64,000 nt of DNA from an uncultured Lachnospiraceae bacterium (GCA_946405625.1 CAMJHQ010000001.1:62001-126000), one strand, 5' to 3'; counted from the first letter of the stretch, positions 9,343-18,644 are shown. Made by a program: numbers and translations. The notes: generated from the sequence alone by a model not told the origin.

Positions 9343-10809
9343 ATGATAGATAACGGATTGATGATGCAGTACTTTGAGTGGCATCTTCCGAGTGACGGAA
9401 CCTTATGGAATAAGGCTGCCGAAGAGGCAAAAAGACTTGCGGCTTCGGGTGTCACATCCGTATGGCTTCCGCCTGCATATAAAGGAGCTTTTGGCAAAGA
9501 GGATGCAGGCTATGCAGTATATGACCTTTACGACCTTGGAGAATTCAATCAGAAGGGTTCGATCCGCACCAAGTATGGTACCAGAGATGAGTACGTTAAG
9601 GCAGTCAAGGCACTGCAGAAGAGTAAGATAAATGTTTACGCCGATGTGGTTCTGAATCATAAGGTCGGTGCTGACTATGTTGAGGAAGTGAAAGCATCCG
9701 AATTTAACGATAGCAACCGCTATCAGATGATAGGCGAGGATAAGGTTATCGGTGCATGGACCGGCTTTACATTTCCGGGAAGAAAGGATAAGTATTCCGA
9801 CTTCAAATGGAACTGGAGACATTTTGACGGCATAGACTGGGATCAGGATACGCTGAAAAGGGAACTCTATAAGTTCAGCGGTAAGGAGTGGAATGAGGAA
9901 GCCGACTCCCAAAACGGTAATTATGATTATCTGATGGGAGCCGATATTGATTTTAATAACAAAGATATTTTTGATGAATTCGTAAGATGGGCTGTGTGGT
10001 ATATAAAGACCACAGGTATAGACGGATTCAGGCTTGATGCTGTGAAGCATATTCCGTCCGGATTCTGCAGAGAATTTCTTATGAGAGTCAGAGAACTGAC
10101 GGGAAGAGAGCTCTTTACAGCAGGTGAATACTGGAACGGTGATGTAAGAGAGCTTACATCATATCTCGGAGAGATCAATTCCGAAGCATCACTCTTCGAT
10201 GTACCGCTTCATTATAATTTCTTCCATTGCTCGGAAGCACATGGGGCATATGACCTCAGAAGAATATTCGATAACACGCTTGTCAGCAGGAATCCGCTGA
10301 AGGCTGTAACCTTTGTGGATAATCATGATACACAGCCGGGACAGATAATGGAGTCGTTTATCGAAGAATGGTTTAAGCCTCTTGCTTATGCACTGATACT
10401 TCTGAGACGAGATGGCTATCCATGTGTATTCTACGGGGATTACTACGGAATCCCGCATGATAAGTATAAGGGCGGAAAGTCTGTCTTTGATAAGCTTATG
10501 AAGCTTCGTAAGACAAAGTCTTACGGAGAGCAGCATGATTACTTTGATGATCCTGAATGTATAGGATGGACCAGAGAAGGCGATGATGATCACAAGGATT
10601 CCGGTCTTGCGGTTGTTATGTCCGACGGCAGAGGCGGAACAAAGAGGATGTATATCGGACGTAAATTTGCAGGACAACATTTCTCTGATATTCTGGGAAA
10701 TGCAAAATATAACATCAAAATAGACGATGAGGGCTTCGGAGAGTTTTATGTAAACCGCTGCGGAGTATCTGTATGGGTTCATAAAGAGCCGAAAACGGGG
10801 GTTAAGTAA
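9343..10809 (+). CDS. cytoplasmic alpha-amylase, GH13 family (subfamily 5-like)
   Basis: Hydrolyses alpha-1,4-glucans or maltodextrins inside the cell; no signal peptide is present. 488 residues. GH13 motifs in order: DVVLNHK, the nucleophile Asp in GFRLDAVKHI, the acid/base Glu in AGEYWNG, and FVDNHDTQPGQ with the third carboxylate. The start MQYFEWHLPSDG region is typical of AmyS/AmyA-type cytoplasmic enzymes. ATG 9343 is chosen since GGAGGG precedes it; an earlier ATG (9325) overlaps the end of citrate synthase. The last base overlaps the start of the TrpR-like regulator gene, so these are coupled. Confidence 0.93.
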   Translation: MIDNGLMMQYFEWHLPSDGTLWNKAAEEAKRLAASGVTSVWLPPAYKGAFGKEDAGYAVYDLYDLGEFNQKGSIRTKYGTRDEYVKAVKALQKSKINVYADVVLNHKVGADYVEEVKASEFNDSNRYQMIGEDKVIGAWTGFTFPGRKDKYSDFKWNWRHFDGIDWDQDTLKRELYKFSGKEWNEEADSQNGNYDYLMGADIDFNNKDIFDEFVRWAVWYIKTTGIDGFRLDAVKHIPSGFCREFLMRVRELTGRELFTAGEYWNGDVRELTSYLGEINSEASLFDVPLHYNFFHCSEAHGAYDLRRIFDNTLVSRNPLKAVTFVDNHDTQPGQIMESFIEEWFKPLAYALILLRRDGYPCVFYGDYYGIPHDKYKGGKSVFDKLMKLRKTKSYGEQHDYFDDPECIGWTREGDDDHKDSGLAVVMSDGRGGTKRMYIGRKFAGQHFSDILGNAKYNIKIDDEGFGEFYVNRCGVSVWVHKEPKTGVK

Positions 10810-11111
10810 TGGGTAGGACCATAAGAACAGAAACAGTTGAAGAATTCTTTGATGCGATCGATACTTTGAAATCGAGAGATGAGTTTTATAAGTTCTTTGA
10901 AGATATCTGTACAACAAACGAAGTGCTTTCTATCGCTGATAGACTGAAGGTCGCAAGGCTTCTCTATCAGGGGAAAACATATATTGAAATAGCTAAGGAA
11001 ACAGGGGCTTCTACAGCTACGATAAGCCGTGTTAACCGTTCTATGGGATATGGAAACGGAAGCTATGATTTTATATTTGAAAGACTCGGAATTAAAAAGG
11101 ATAAGGAGTAA
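10809..11111 (+). CDS. YerC/YecD family TrpR-related regulator
   Basis: Small DNA-binding protein of 100 residues in the TrpR-like YerC family. The helix-turn-helix is in YIEIAKETGASTATISRVNRSM, where STATISRVNR is the family's recognition helix, and IADRLKVARLL is the helix before it. Known members are about this length; their targets and ligand are mostly undefined. Its ATG overlaps the TAA of the amylase gene, and the next gene starts 5 bases downstream, so it may regulate this operon (inference). Confidence 0.88.
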   Translation: MGRTIRTETVEEFFDAIDTLKSRDEFYKFFEDICTTNEVLSIADRLKVARLLYQGKTYIEIAKETGASTATISRVNRSMGYGNGSYDFIFERLGIKKDKE

Positions 11112-11116
11112 TTCTG

Positions 11117-12430
11117 ATGGAGCCCGGTTCCATAGTCCGGTTGATCGTGCTGTTTATTCTGATAATTCTTTCAGGATTCTTTTCGGCTGCGGAAACAGCG
11201 CTTACAACCGTAAATCTGAATAAATTAAGAGCCATTCAGGATGAAGGCGGACGCCGCGGGAAGAAAGCTGCCCGCGTTATTCGCATGAGAGAGAATGCCC
11301 CCAAGCTTCTCACGACGATCCTGATAGGCAACAATATTGTGAATCTTTCGGCATCTGCACTTACCACGATCATTGCGACAGGTCTTTTCGGTGAGGCATG
11401 GATAGGTGTTGCTACCGGAATACTTACACTGATCATTCTTGTTCTCGGAGAGATTACTCCGAAAACAGTCGCTACACTCTATAATGTGGGACTTTCCATG
11501 TTTTTCGGTACGCCGATATCAGTTCTGATGGTAGTCCTGACTCCGCTTATATGGATACTCAACAAAATTTCCAGATGCATTTTCAGAATCATCGGTATCG
11601 ATCCGGATAAGAATCCGAATCAGATGACGGAAAGTGAGCTTCTGGCTGTTGTTGATGTGAGTACGGAGGAAGGCGTTATCGAGGATGAAGAGAAGAAGAT
11701 GATCACAAATGTGGTTGACTTCGGTGACGCGCTTTCAAAAGATATAATGATCCCTCGTGCCGATATGGTATGTGTCGATCTTGATGCGGGCTATGACGAT
11801 ATAATGGCTATTCTTGAGGAAGACAGCTATTCGAGAATCCCTGTTTACAAGGATTCAAAGGACAAGATCATAGGAATCCTGCATATTAAGGATATGGTGA
11901 TCTTCAGGGAGAAGAACGGTAAAGAAAACTTCTCTGTGGAAAAGGTCATGAGAAAGCCGGTGTATATTTATGAGTACCAGCGTACTGCACAGATTTTTGC
12001 CGATATGAAGACTTCGTCGGCAACCATGTGTATTGTTCTTGATGAGTATGGCACAACTGCAGGACTTATCACTATGGAGGATCTGATAGAGGAAATCGTC
12101 GGAGATATCCGTGATGAGTATGACAGCAGTGAGGATGAACTTATCAAGAATATCGGTGAAAACAAATATGACGTTGATGCGTCTATTAAGCTGGATGACC
12201 TGAATGATGCAATAGGGACAACCCTCGATTCCGAAAACTATGATTCGGTCGGTGGTTTGGTTATAGAGCTTCTGGACAGACTCCCGGATGCCGGCGATAA
12301 GGTTTCCTACAGGGAATCGGAGATCGAGGTTACAAGTGTCAACAAAAACAGAGTTGACAGAGTTATCGTGACGGTCGATCCGGACTATAAAGAAGCGGAT
12401 GAGGAATCGGATGATGGAGAAGTTGGATAA
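11117..12430 (+). CDS. CorC/HlyC (CNNM-type) membrane protein with CBS domains
   Basis: Member of the hemolysin C/CorC family, probably magnesium or other divalent-ion efflux or homeostasis. 437 residues: an N-terminal DUF21/CNNM membrane part with about four hydrophobic segments (7-26, 57-78, 89-107, 126-146), a CBS pair at about 205-330 (PRADMVCVDL and RIPVYKD..IIGILHIKDM are typical), and a CorC_HlyC C-terminal domain at about 345-425. Start spacing is good (AAGGAGTAATTCTG). It overlaps the next gene's 5' end. Ion specificity is not visible. Confidence 0.92.
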   Translation: MEPGSIVRLIVLFILIILSGFFSAAETALTTVNLNKLRAIQDEGGRRGKKAARVIRMRENAPKLLTTILIGNNIVNLSASALTTIIATGLFGEAWIGVATGILTLIILVLGEITPKTVATLYNVGLSMFFGTPISVLMVVLTPLIWILNKISRCIFRIIGIDPDKNPNQMTESELLAVVDVSTEEGVIEDEEKKMITNVVDFGDALSKDIMIPRADMVCVDLDAGYDDIMAILEEDSYSRIPVYKDSKDKIIGILHIKDMVIFREKNGKENFSVEKVMRKPVYIYEYQRTAQIFADMKTSSATMCIVLDEYGTTAGLITMEDLIEEIVGDIRDEYDSSEDELIKNIGENKYDVDASIKLDDLNDAIGTTLDSENYDSVGGLVIELLDRLPDAGDKVSYRESEIEVTSVNKNRVDRVIVTVDPDYKEADEESDDGEVG

Positions 12431-12992
12431 GGATTATCAGGAATTAAAAAAGACCATAAGGGAGCTTATCCGACTGGATTTTATCACGCCGGATGAGATT
12501 CCGAATATGGAGCTGTATATGGATCAGCTCACGCATTTTATGGATCAGCATCTCGGAAGCACTCTGAGAAACGAGGACGAGAAGGCACTGACCAAGACTA
12601 TGATAAACAATTATACGAAGAATAAGCTGATTCCCGCACCGGAGAAGAAACGGTATTCCAGAAAGCATCTTATACTTCTTATTTACATTTATTATCTGAA
12701 AAATGTTGTCTCTATCAACGATATCAGAAGAATTCTGGGACCGATGATCGAATCGGACTTCAGTTCCGACAAGATCTATAATATATATAAATCCATTTTT
12801 GAAATGGAGAAGCAGCAGTATTTCAATGCCGAAGCCAGCATTATAAGAACCCAGCAGGTCGCCGAAAAGCGACTTCCGAAGGATGAAGATGAATATCTCA
12901 ACAAGATGGCATTTATCTATATGCTCGGCTATGACATTTTCATGAAAAAAAGACTTATCGAGAAGCTGATTGATGAGCTTCCGGAGGAGTAA
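12414..12992 (+). CDS. DUF1836 family protein, MerR-like helix-turn-helix
   Basis: Likely DNA-binding regulator of unknown target. About 192 residues. The central part (about 80-120), with KLIPAPEKKRYSRKHL and then a hydrophobic helix and VSINDIRRIL, reads as a winged MerR-like domain, as in DUF1836 proteins. The start is uncertain: ATG codons at 12399, 12411 and 12414 are in frame, and GAGGA at 12401-12405 favours 12411 or 12414. The 5' end lies inside the CorC gene. No effector domain was recognised. Confidence 0.75.
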   Translation: MEKLDKDYQELKKTIRELIRLDFITPDEIPNMELYMDQLTHFMDQHLGSTLRNEDEKALTKTMINNYTKNKLIPAPEKKRYSRKHLILLIYIYYLKNVVSINDIRRILGPMIESDFSSDKIYNIYKSIFEMEKQQYFNAEASIIRTQQVAEKRLPKDEDEYLNKMAFIYMLGYDIFMKKRLIEKLIDELPEE

Positions 12993-12993
12993 A

Positions 12994-13021
12994 TTTACTG
13001 CAGGAACATACCTGTAGTAAA
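12994..13021 (+). promoter_or_regulatory. 11-bp hairpin directly before the ABC-F gene
   Basis: TTTACTGCAGG (12994-13004) pairs with CCTGTAGTAAA (13011-13021), one G-U pair, loop of 6. It lies 8 bases before the ribosome site and has no T-tract. ABC-F genes are often controlled by leader attenuation, but no leader peptide was identified. Confidence 0.4.
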
Positions 13022-13040
13022 AATGTTAGGAGGAAAATTA

Positions 13041-14696
13041 ATGATAAGCGCAAACAACATATCACTGAGATTTGGTAAGAAAGCACTGTTTGAAGATGTA
13101 AATATTACATTTTCACCGGGAAACTGCTACGGTCTTATCGGAGCAAACGGAGCGGGCAAGTCTACCTTTCTGAAGATTCTTTCGGGACAGCTTGAGTCCA
13201 CAACGGGAGATGTTACTATGGATCCGGGTGAAAGAATGTCTGTTCTTGAGCAGGATCACTTTAAATATGACTCATACTCGGTTCTTGATACCGTTATCAT
13301 GGGTAACAAGAGACTCTATGAGGTTCGCCAGGAGAAGGATGCCATATATGCGAAGGAAGACTTTACGGATGAAGACGGTGTAAGAGCGTCGGAGCTTGAG
13401 GCTGAGTTTGCGGAGATGGACGGATGGAACGCTGAGGCCGATGCGGAGACTCTCCTTAACGGTCTCGGAGTTGAAACAGAAGATCACTACAAGATGATGA
13501 GCGAGCTTGAGGACAGCGTAAAAGTCAAGGTGCTTCTTGCACAGGCTCTTTTCGGAAATCCGGATGTACTTCTGCTCGATGAGCCTACGAACCACCTGGA
13601 TCTCGATGCTATCGGCTGGCTTGAAGAGTTCCTGATCAATTTTGAGAATACCGTAATAGTTGTAAGCCACGACAGATACTTCCTGAACAAGGTCTGCACT
13701 CATACAGCCGACCTTGATTACGGAAAGATTCAGATATATGCAGGAAATTATGATTTCTGGTATGAGTCCAGTTCTCTCATGATGAAGCAGAGAAAGGAAG
13801 CTAACAAGAAGAAGGAAGAGCAGATCAAGGAGCTGAAGGAATTCATCGCCCGTTTCTCTGCCAACGCTTCTAAGTCAAAGCAGGCTACATCCAGAAAGAA
13901 GGCACTCGAGAAGATCGAGCTGGATGATATCAAGCCTTCAAGCCGTAAATATCCGTTTATAGAGTTCAGACCGAACAGAGAGATCGGAAATGAGGTGCTG
14001 ACGGTTTCACACATTTCAAAGACTGTGGACGGAGTGAAGCTTCTTGATGATATCAGCTTTACTGTAGGACGTGAAGATAAGATTGCATTTGTAGGTCCTA
14101 AGACACAGGCTACAACTATGCTTTTCAAGATCCTTGCGGGCGAAGAAGAGCCTGATGAAGGTGATTATAAGTGGGGAGTAACAACATCACAGGGTTATTT
14201 CCCTAAGGATAATACAAAGGAATTCGATAATGACCTTGTAATAGTTGACTGGCTGACACAGTTCTCGGAAGAGAAGGATGCAACTTACGTAAGAGGATTC
14301 CTCGGAAGAATGCTCTTCAGAGGTGAGGACGGAATCAAGAAGGTTAAGGTACTTTCGGGAGGAGAGAAGGTAAGATGTCTTCTTGCAAAGCTCCAGATCA
14401 TGGGCTGCAACTGTCTTATCCTTGATGAGCCTACAAACCACCTGGATATGGAGGCTATCACATCGCTCAACAACGCCCTGATCAAGTTCCCTGGCATCGT
14501 GCTTTTTGCATGTCAGGATCATCAGTTCATCCAGACAACAGCAAACCGCATCATGGAGCTTACCGATAACGGTCTTATCGACAAGCTCTGTACATATGAT
14601 GAATATCTTGAAAATGATGAGCTTGCTCGTAAGAGAATGGTTATGAACTTTGATAACAGCGTGGATGCCGAAGACGAGTCTGACGATGAAGAGTAA
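13041..14696 (+). CDS. ABC-F family ATPase, ribosome-associated type
   Basis: Soluble twin-ATPase protein without membrane segments, of the ABC-F translation-factor group (YbiT/YkpA-like). 551 residues. First domain: GANGAGKST Walker A and LLLDEPTNHLDLD; a charged linker (about 235-300) is followed by the second domain with LSGGEKVRCLLAK and LILDEPTNHLDME. Two motifs are abnormal: the first signature reads ELEDSVKVK rather than LSGGQ, and the second Walker A reads GPKTQATT, lacking the usual GK. ATG 13041 follows AGGAGGA; the longer ORF start (13023) has none. Whether it protects ribosomes or tunes elongation cannot be told. Confidence 0.9.
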   Translation: MISANNISLRFGKKALFEDVNITFSPGNCYGLIGANGAGKSTFLKILSGQLESTTGDVTMDPGERMSVLEQDHFKYDSYSVLDTVIMGNKRLYEVRQEKDAIYAKEDFTDEDGVRASELEAEFAEMDGWNAEADAETLLNGLGVETEDHYKMMSELEDSVKVKVLLAQALFGNPDVLLLDEPTNHLDLDAIGWLEEFLINFENTVIVVSHDRYFLNKVCTHTADLDYGKIQIYAGNYDFWYESSSLMMKQRKEANKKKEEQIKELKEFIARFSANASKSKQATSRKKALEKIELDDIKPSSRKYPFIEFRPNREIGNEVLTVSHISKTVDGVKLLDDISFTVGREDKIAFVGPKTQATTMLFKILAGEEEPDEGDYKWGVTTSQGYFPKDNTKEFDNDLVIVDWLTQFSEEKDATYVRGFLGRMLFRGEDGIKKVKVLSGGEKVRCLLAKLQIMGCNCLILDEPTNHLDMEAITSLNNALIKFPGIVLFACQDHQFIQTTANRIMELTDNGLIDKLCTYDEYLENDELARKRMVMNFDNSVDAEDESDDEE

Positions 14697-14746
14697 TACA
14701 GAGAGAGTAATACAGAGAATTAAAGGTCGATAAAGACTGAATATAT

Positions 14747-14780
14747 AAAAAGGAGCCGGATCTGAAACCGGCTCCTTTTT
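14747..14780. terminator. bidirectional terminator
   Basis: AAAAAGGAGCCGG (14747-14759) pairs perfectly with CCGGCTCCTTTTT (14768-14780), loop of 8. It has T-tracts on both strands and sits between convergent genes. Confidence 0.92.
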
Positions 14781-14805
14781 GCGTGGCACCCTGCGGTACT
14801 CAATA

Positions 14806-15678
14806 CTACTTAAAAAGAAATTCAAAGAATTTATTGGCGTTTTCTATATTGCGTTCGCTGTGACCCGGGAAGCAGAGGTATGCATCGTTATATCTAAGGT
14901 GCATTCCCTGAATTGCGGGTACGGCACTGATATCGATTCCATAGAAGGCGGTGCTTCCGTCCGCACTCTTTGATTCTGTAAGAAGTCCCATAGAGCGGCA
15001 TTTCTCAAGATTTTCGGAACTGAGGATCTGATCGACGGGATATATGTGCGATTTGGAACTGCATATATCCATTCCTTCTTTGTCGGTTATTACGATATCG
15101 AAGTAGTCCTCGCTGCAATATGTCGCGAAAGACATATATTTATAATTATTTACCATCTCTCCGTCAGATCCTTCCGCGGTTTCGCTGTTTGAAAGGATGA
15201 TATCTGTAACGGCTTCGGTACGGTGTCCCTTCTCCATTCCGTAATATGCGGCATATTCCTTGAAAATACCGGTATCAGTATCGCCGTTCATGTTATTGTT
15301 GTTGATTATCGCATATGACATTGCGATCGGAAGAGAGCGCTGATATATGAAGTTTATAATATAGAGAATAAAAAATACTATTATGAAACCGACGAATACG
15401 TGCCATTTGTAGTAGTAAATGAAATACTTGATCTTCTCAACGGTATTCATATCCTTCATGGCCTCACTCATACGTTTTCTTTCGTTCTTCATACGTTTGA
15501 AGGGGTTTTTGGTATAGTTTTCAAGATAATTTTCTGTTGAGGCAGGAGCGGAATCGGTCTCATCGGATGAAATGATCTTTCCGTCACTGCTTAAATTTTC
15601 ATCAGAAATCCTCTCTTTTTTTTCTCTTTGATCTATCGCCGCATTTAATTTTTCTTTATCGGATTCTGAATATTTCAT
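14806..15678 (-). CDS. single-pass membrane protein of unknown function
   Basis: Not recognised. 290 residues: a highly charged, Ser/Glu/Lys-rich cytoplasmic N-terminus of about 95 residues, one hydrophobic segment at about 96-116 (VFVGFIIVFFILYIINFIY), then an outside domain of about 170 residues. That domain has three Cys residues and alternating strands, with a terminal helix NANKFFEFLFK. The start is supported by an ACGGGG site on the minus strand. It is the only minus-strand gene in the first 26 kb and is convergent with the ABC-F gene. Confidence 0.72.
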   Translation of the reverse strand: MKYSESDKEKLNAAIDQREKKERISDENLSSDGKIISSDETDSAPASTENYLENYTKNPFKRMKNERKRMSEAMKDMNTVEKIKYFIYYYKWHVFVGFIIVFFILYIINFIYQRSLPIAMSYAIINNNNMNGDTDTGIFKEYAAYYGMEKGHRTEAVTDIILSNSETAEGSDGEMVNNYKYMSFATYCSEDYFDIVITDKEGMDICSSKSHIYPVDQILSSENLEKCRSMGLLTESKSADGSTAFYGIDISAVPAIQGMHLRYNDAYLCFPGHSERNIENANKFFEFLFK

Positions 15679-15808
15679 GATGTAATACCCCGTAATTATT
15701 AATTAATTCTTAAGTAATAGAATTTAATGGTATTCTAACAAAAATGGGGTGCTTTGTAAAACTTTTGTAAAAACTGAACAAAAAAAAGGCTCAAAAATCA
15801 ATTTTTGC

Positions 15809-15837
15809 TTGCATTATTGTTCATAATGACATATAAT
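15809..15837 (+). promoter_or_regulatory. sigma-A promoter of the sugar ABC transporter operon
   Basis: TTGCAT (15809-15814), 17-base spacer, perfect TATAAT (15832-15837). Transcription would start near 15844, giving a leader of about 195 bases. Confidence 0.8.
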
Positions 15838-15845
15838 GGCTTTAC

Positions 15846-15961
15846 GTTGCGGATAGGCGCAACAAACTATTATGATGTCCGAGTAAATCTCGGAGTTGCC
15901 GGAAGAAGATCATTATGAGAATGATCTGGTCCAGAACCGGCGTTAGTTGTTTCGGACAACT
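15846..15961 (+). promoter_or_regulatory. structured 5' leader with four or five hairpins
   Basis: Hairpins in series: GTTGCG/CGCAAC (15846-15863), TCCGAG/CTCGGA (15878-15894), an outer GCCGG/CCGGC stem (15898-15902 with 15937-15941) enclosing AGATCATT/AATGATCT (15907-15927), and AGTTGT/ACAACT (15945-15961). It lies between the promoter and the start of the binding-protein gene. No known riboswitch class was recognised. It may regulate or stabilise the mRNA. The full 15679-16039 stretch holds only this leader, the promoter and AT-rich DNA. Confidence 0.6.
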
Positions 15962-16039
15962 GATAAGGAGAGGTTCAGGGATTTCAAATTTTGTGAAACA
16001 GATGGCAAGAACACATTTAACCAAAAGGAGGGTTTTTTT

Positions 16040-17506
16040 GTGAAGAAGTTTAAGAAGGCTATGGCTCTTTCACTTGCACTTGCTATGGGACTTTCAACAG
16101 TAGCTTGTGGAGAGTCAGGCGGAAGCACTACAGCAGCAGCAACAGAGGCAGCTACAGAGGCAGCTACAGAGGCAACAACAGAGGCAGCTGGCGGAGAAGA
16201 GACAGAGGCAGCTACAGAGGCAGCTACAGAGGCAACAGGTTCTAAGGAAGTTATCAATCTCTGGACATTTACAGATGAGGTTCCTGGAATGGTTGACAAG
16301 TTCCTTGAAGCTAACCCTGACTTCCCTTATGAAGTAAATTCAACAATCATCGCTACAACAGATGGTGCATATCAGCCAGCTCTTGACCAGGCTCTTGCAG
16401 CAGGTGGTGCAGATGCTCCTGACTTCTATTGTGCAGAGGAAGCATTCGTTCTTAAGTATACAAAGGGTGATATGTCATCATTCGCTTGTCCATACGAAGA
16501 TCTCGGAATCGATGTTGATGCTGAAGTTTCAGCAGCTGAGATTGCTCCTTACACAGTTGATATCGGAACAAACAACGATGGAAAGCTTGTAGCTCTTGGT
16601 TATCAGTCAACAGGTGGATGCTTCATCTACAGACGTTCAATCGCTAAGGACGTATTCGGAACTGACGATCCAAAGGAAATCGGTGCTATCATCGGTGCTG
16701 GATCAGGAAACTTCGATAAGTTCTTTGAAGCAGCTGAGACTCTTAAGGGTAAGGGCGTATCAATTCTTTCAGGTATGGGTGACCTTTGGACAGTTATCAA
16801 GCACAGCGCTGATCAGGGTTGGCTTTCAGATGATGGCAAGCTCCAGATAGATCCAAAGATCGAGCAGTACATGGATTATTCAAAGACACTTATTGACAAT
16901 GGTTACACAAATGATACTTCAGCTTGGGGCGATGCTTGGTTTGCTGATATGAAGGATGAGGGTACAAACCCTGTATTCGGTTTCTTCGGACCTGCATGGC
17001 TCATCAACTACACACTTGCTCCTAACTGCGGTGGTGAGAAGGTTGGCGAAGGTACATATGGTGACTGGGCAGTATGTGAGCCTCCAGTAGGTTTCTTCTG
17101 GGGTGGTACATGGCTTATGGCTAACAAGGATTCTGATAAGAAGGAAGCTGTAGGACAGATCATCGATTGGATCACACTTAACTGCACAGAGACAGGTCTT
17201 CAGTATTACTGGGCAAACGGAACACTTAACGGCGAAGGCGGAACAAAGGACGTTGTAGCTTCTAACACAGTTCTTGGTATCTCTGATGGTAAGCTTGACT
17301 TCCTCGGCGGACAGGACATGTTCGAGGCATTCATCCCAGCTAACAGCTATGCAAGTGGTAAGACAATGACTCAGTATGATGAGACAATCAACAATGCTTG
17401 GCAGGATCAGGCTTCTCAGTATGCTCATGGTGAGAAGGACAAGGATACAGCTATTGCTGATTTCAAGACAAATGTAACAGATCAGCTCGGTATTGAGGCA
17501 CAGTAA
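16040..17506 (+). CDS. sugar ABC transporter substrate-binding lipoprotein
   Basis: Extracellular lipid-anchored binding protein of a carbohydrate importer (family 1 extracellular binding protein). 488 residues from a GTG start that has AAGGAGGG seven bases upstream; the ORF could be read from 15947, but that part is leader RNA. Signal peptide KKFKKAMALSLALAMG with lipobox STVAC (Cys 24), then a low-complexity linker of T-E-A repeats to about residue 70, as in many Lachnospiraceae lipoproteins. The folded domain starts at INLWTFTDEVPGM. The codons look strongly biased, suggesting high expression. The specific sugar cannot be read from sequence. Confidence 0.92.
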   Translation: MKKFKKAMALSLALAMGLSTVACGESGGSTTAAATEAATEAATEATTEAAGGEETEAATEAATEATGSKEVINLWTFTDEVPGMVDKFLEANPDFPYEVNSTIIATTDGAYQPALDQALAAGGADAPDFYCAEEAFVLKYTKGDMSSFACPYEDLGIDVDAEVSAAEIAPYTVDIGTNNDGKLVALGYQSTGGCFIYRRSIAKDVFGTDDPKEIGAIIGAGSGNFDKFFEAAETLKGKGVSILSGMGDLWTVIKHSADQGWLSDDGKLQIDPKIEQYMDYSKTLIDNGYTNDTSAWGDAWFADMKDEGTNPVFGFFGPAWLINYTLAPNCGGEKVGEGTYGDWAVCEPPVGFFWGGTWLMANKDSDKKEAVGQIIDWITLNCTETGLQYYWANGTLNGEGGTKDVVASNTVLGISDGKLDFLGGQDMFEAFIPANSYASGKTMTQYDETINNAWQDQASQYAHGEKDKDTAIADFKTNVTDQLGIEAQ

Positions 17507-17540
17507 TATATATTACTGAATTAATAAATTAAGTACCAAG

Positions 17541-17592
17541 CGTGCTAAAGAGGCAGGTACTTCCGCGTGCGGAGGTATCTGCCGAATGCACG
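17541..17592 (+). promoter_or_regulatory. very stable intercistronic hairpin between binding-protein and permease genes
   Basis: A 15-bp stem at 17552-17583 (GGCAGGTACTTCCGC with GCGGAGGTATCTGCC, two G-U pairs), with flanking CGTGC/GCACG (17541-17545 and 17588-17592). No T-tract follows, so it is more likely an mRNA stabiliser or partial terminator. It would keep the binding protein in excess over the permeases. Confidence 0.65.
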
Positions 17593-17648
17593 ATTTAGGG
17601 TAGCAAACTTCTGGTGCATCAGCACTAATAATGTACGGAGGTTCCATA

Positions 17649-18644
17649 ATGAAGAAGAAAAAAGGAGTTGTCAGATATAGCAAATACGGATATTTGTTCA
17701 GCATCCCATTCGTCTTGGCCTTCCTTGTATTTCAGCTTTATCCTATTGTTTACACTGCTGTAATCGGTTTTACGGATTTGAAGGGAGTTGTTCCGCCGGC
17801 TATTCATTTTCTTAAGGATGACCCATTTGCGAATTTCAGGATTGTCCTTACAAGTAACTCATTCAAGGTTGCTTTTAAGAATACTGTAATTATATGGCTG
17901 CTCAACTTTGTACCACAGATTCTGTTAGCACTGCTTCTTGCAGCGTGGTTCACAGATAGAAGATGGAAAATCAAAGGTCAGGGTGTCTACAAGGTTCTGC
18001 TTTATATGCCTAATATCATAACAGCAGCAACCATAGCCATACTTTTCAAATCATTTTTTGATTATCCAAAGAGCCCAGTCAACGATTTACTTATGAAGGT
18101 AGGAATCCTTGAACAAGGACATCCTTTTAACTTCCCGCTTAGTAAAAAATGGGCAAAAGGTCTCGTAGCATTCATCCAGTTCTGGATGTGGTACGGATAT
18201 ACAATGTTAATTCTTATATCGGGAATTCTGGGTATCAGCCCTGACATTTTCGATGCTGCAGAGGTTGATGGAGCTAATAAGATCCAGACTTTCTTCAAAG
18301 TAACTCTGCCTAATATTCGAACAATACTGCTCTTCACTCTTGTAACGAGTTTGATCGGTGGTCTCAACATGTTTGATATCCCGAAACTCTTCCTGCTCGG
18401 TGGTCCGGATAGTGCAACAAAGACCACAAGTGTTTATATCTATGAGCAGGCATTCAGTGGAAGCTATTTATACAACAGAGCAGCAGCTGCAAGTATGATC
18501 ATGTTTGTTGTTATCATGATCTGTTCATCAGCACTCTTCATTCTCATGAGAGACAGAGATGCGGGCGGATATGGTAAGAAGGAAACAAAGAGATTAAAGC
18601 AGCAGGCAAAGCTCGCCAAAAAAGCAGCGAAGGGAGGATTCTAA
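17649..18644 (+). CDS. sugar ABC transporter permease, MalF/UgpA type
   Basis: Integral membrane subunit of a carbohydrate importer. 331 residues with six hydrophobic segments; the first follows the basic N-terminus MKKKKGVVRYSKYG. The ATPase-coupling EAA loop is EVDGANKIQTFFKVTLPNI near residue 205-225 (AAEVDGA). ATG 17649 is preceded by GGAGG. It forms the heteromeric channel with the next gene; the ATPase is absent here, so a shared MsmK-like ATPase encoded elsewhere is likely (known for this family in Firmicutes). C-terminus is Lys-rich. Confidence 0.92.
   Translation: MKKKKGVVRYSKYGYLFSIPFVLAFLVFQLYPIVYTAVIGFTDLKGVVPPAIHFLKDDPFANFRIVLTSNSFKVAFKNTVIIWLLNFVPQILLALLLAAWFTDRRWKIKGQGVYKVLLYMPNIITAATIAILFKSFFDYPKSPVNDLLMKVGILEQGHPFNFPLSKKWAKGLVAFIQFWMWYGYTMLILISGILGISPDIFDAAEVDGANKIQTFFKVTLPNIRTILLFTLVTSLIGGLNMFDIPKLFLLGGPDSATKTTSVYIYEQAFSGSYLYNRAAAASMIMFVVIMICSSALFILMRDRDAGGYGKKETKRLKQQAKLAKKAAKGGF

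Noticed and set aside
16107-16337. Poly-Gln ORF within the binding-protein gene
   Set aside because: Frame-shifted reading of the T-E-A linker repeats.
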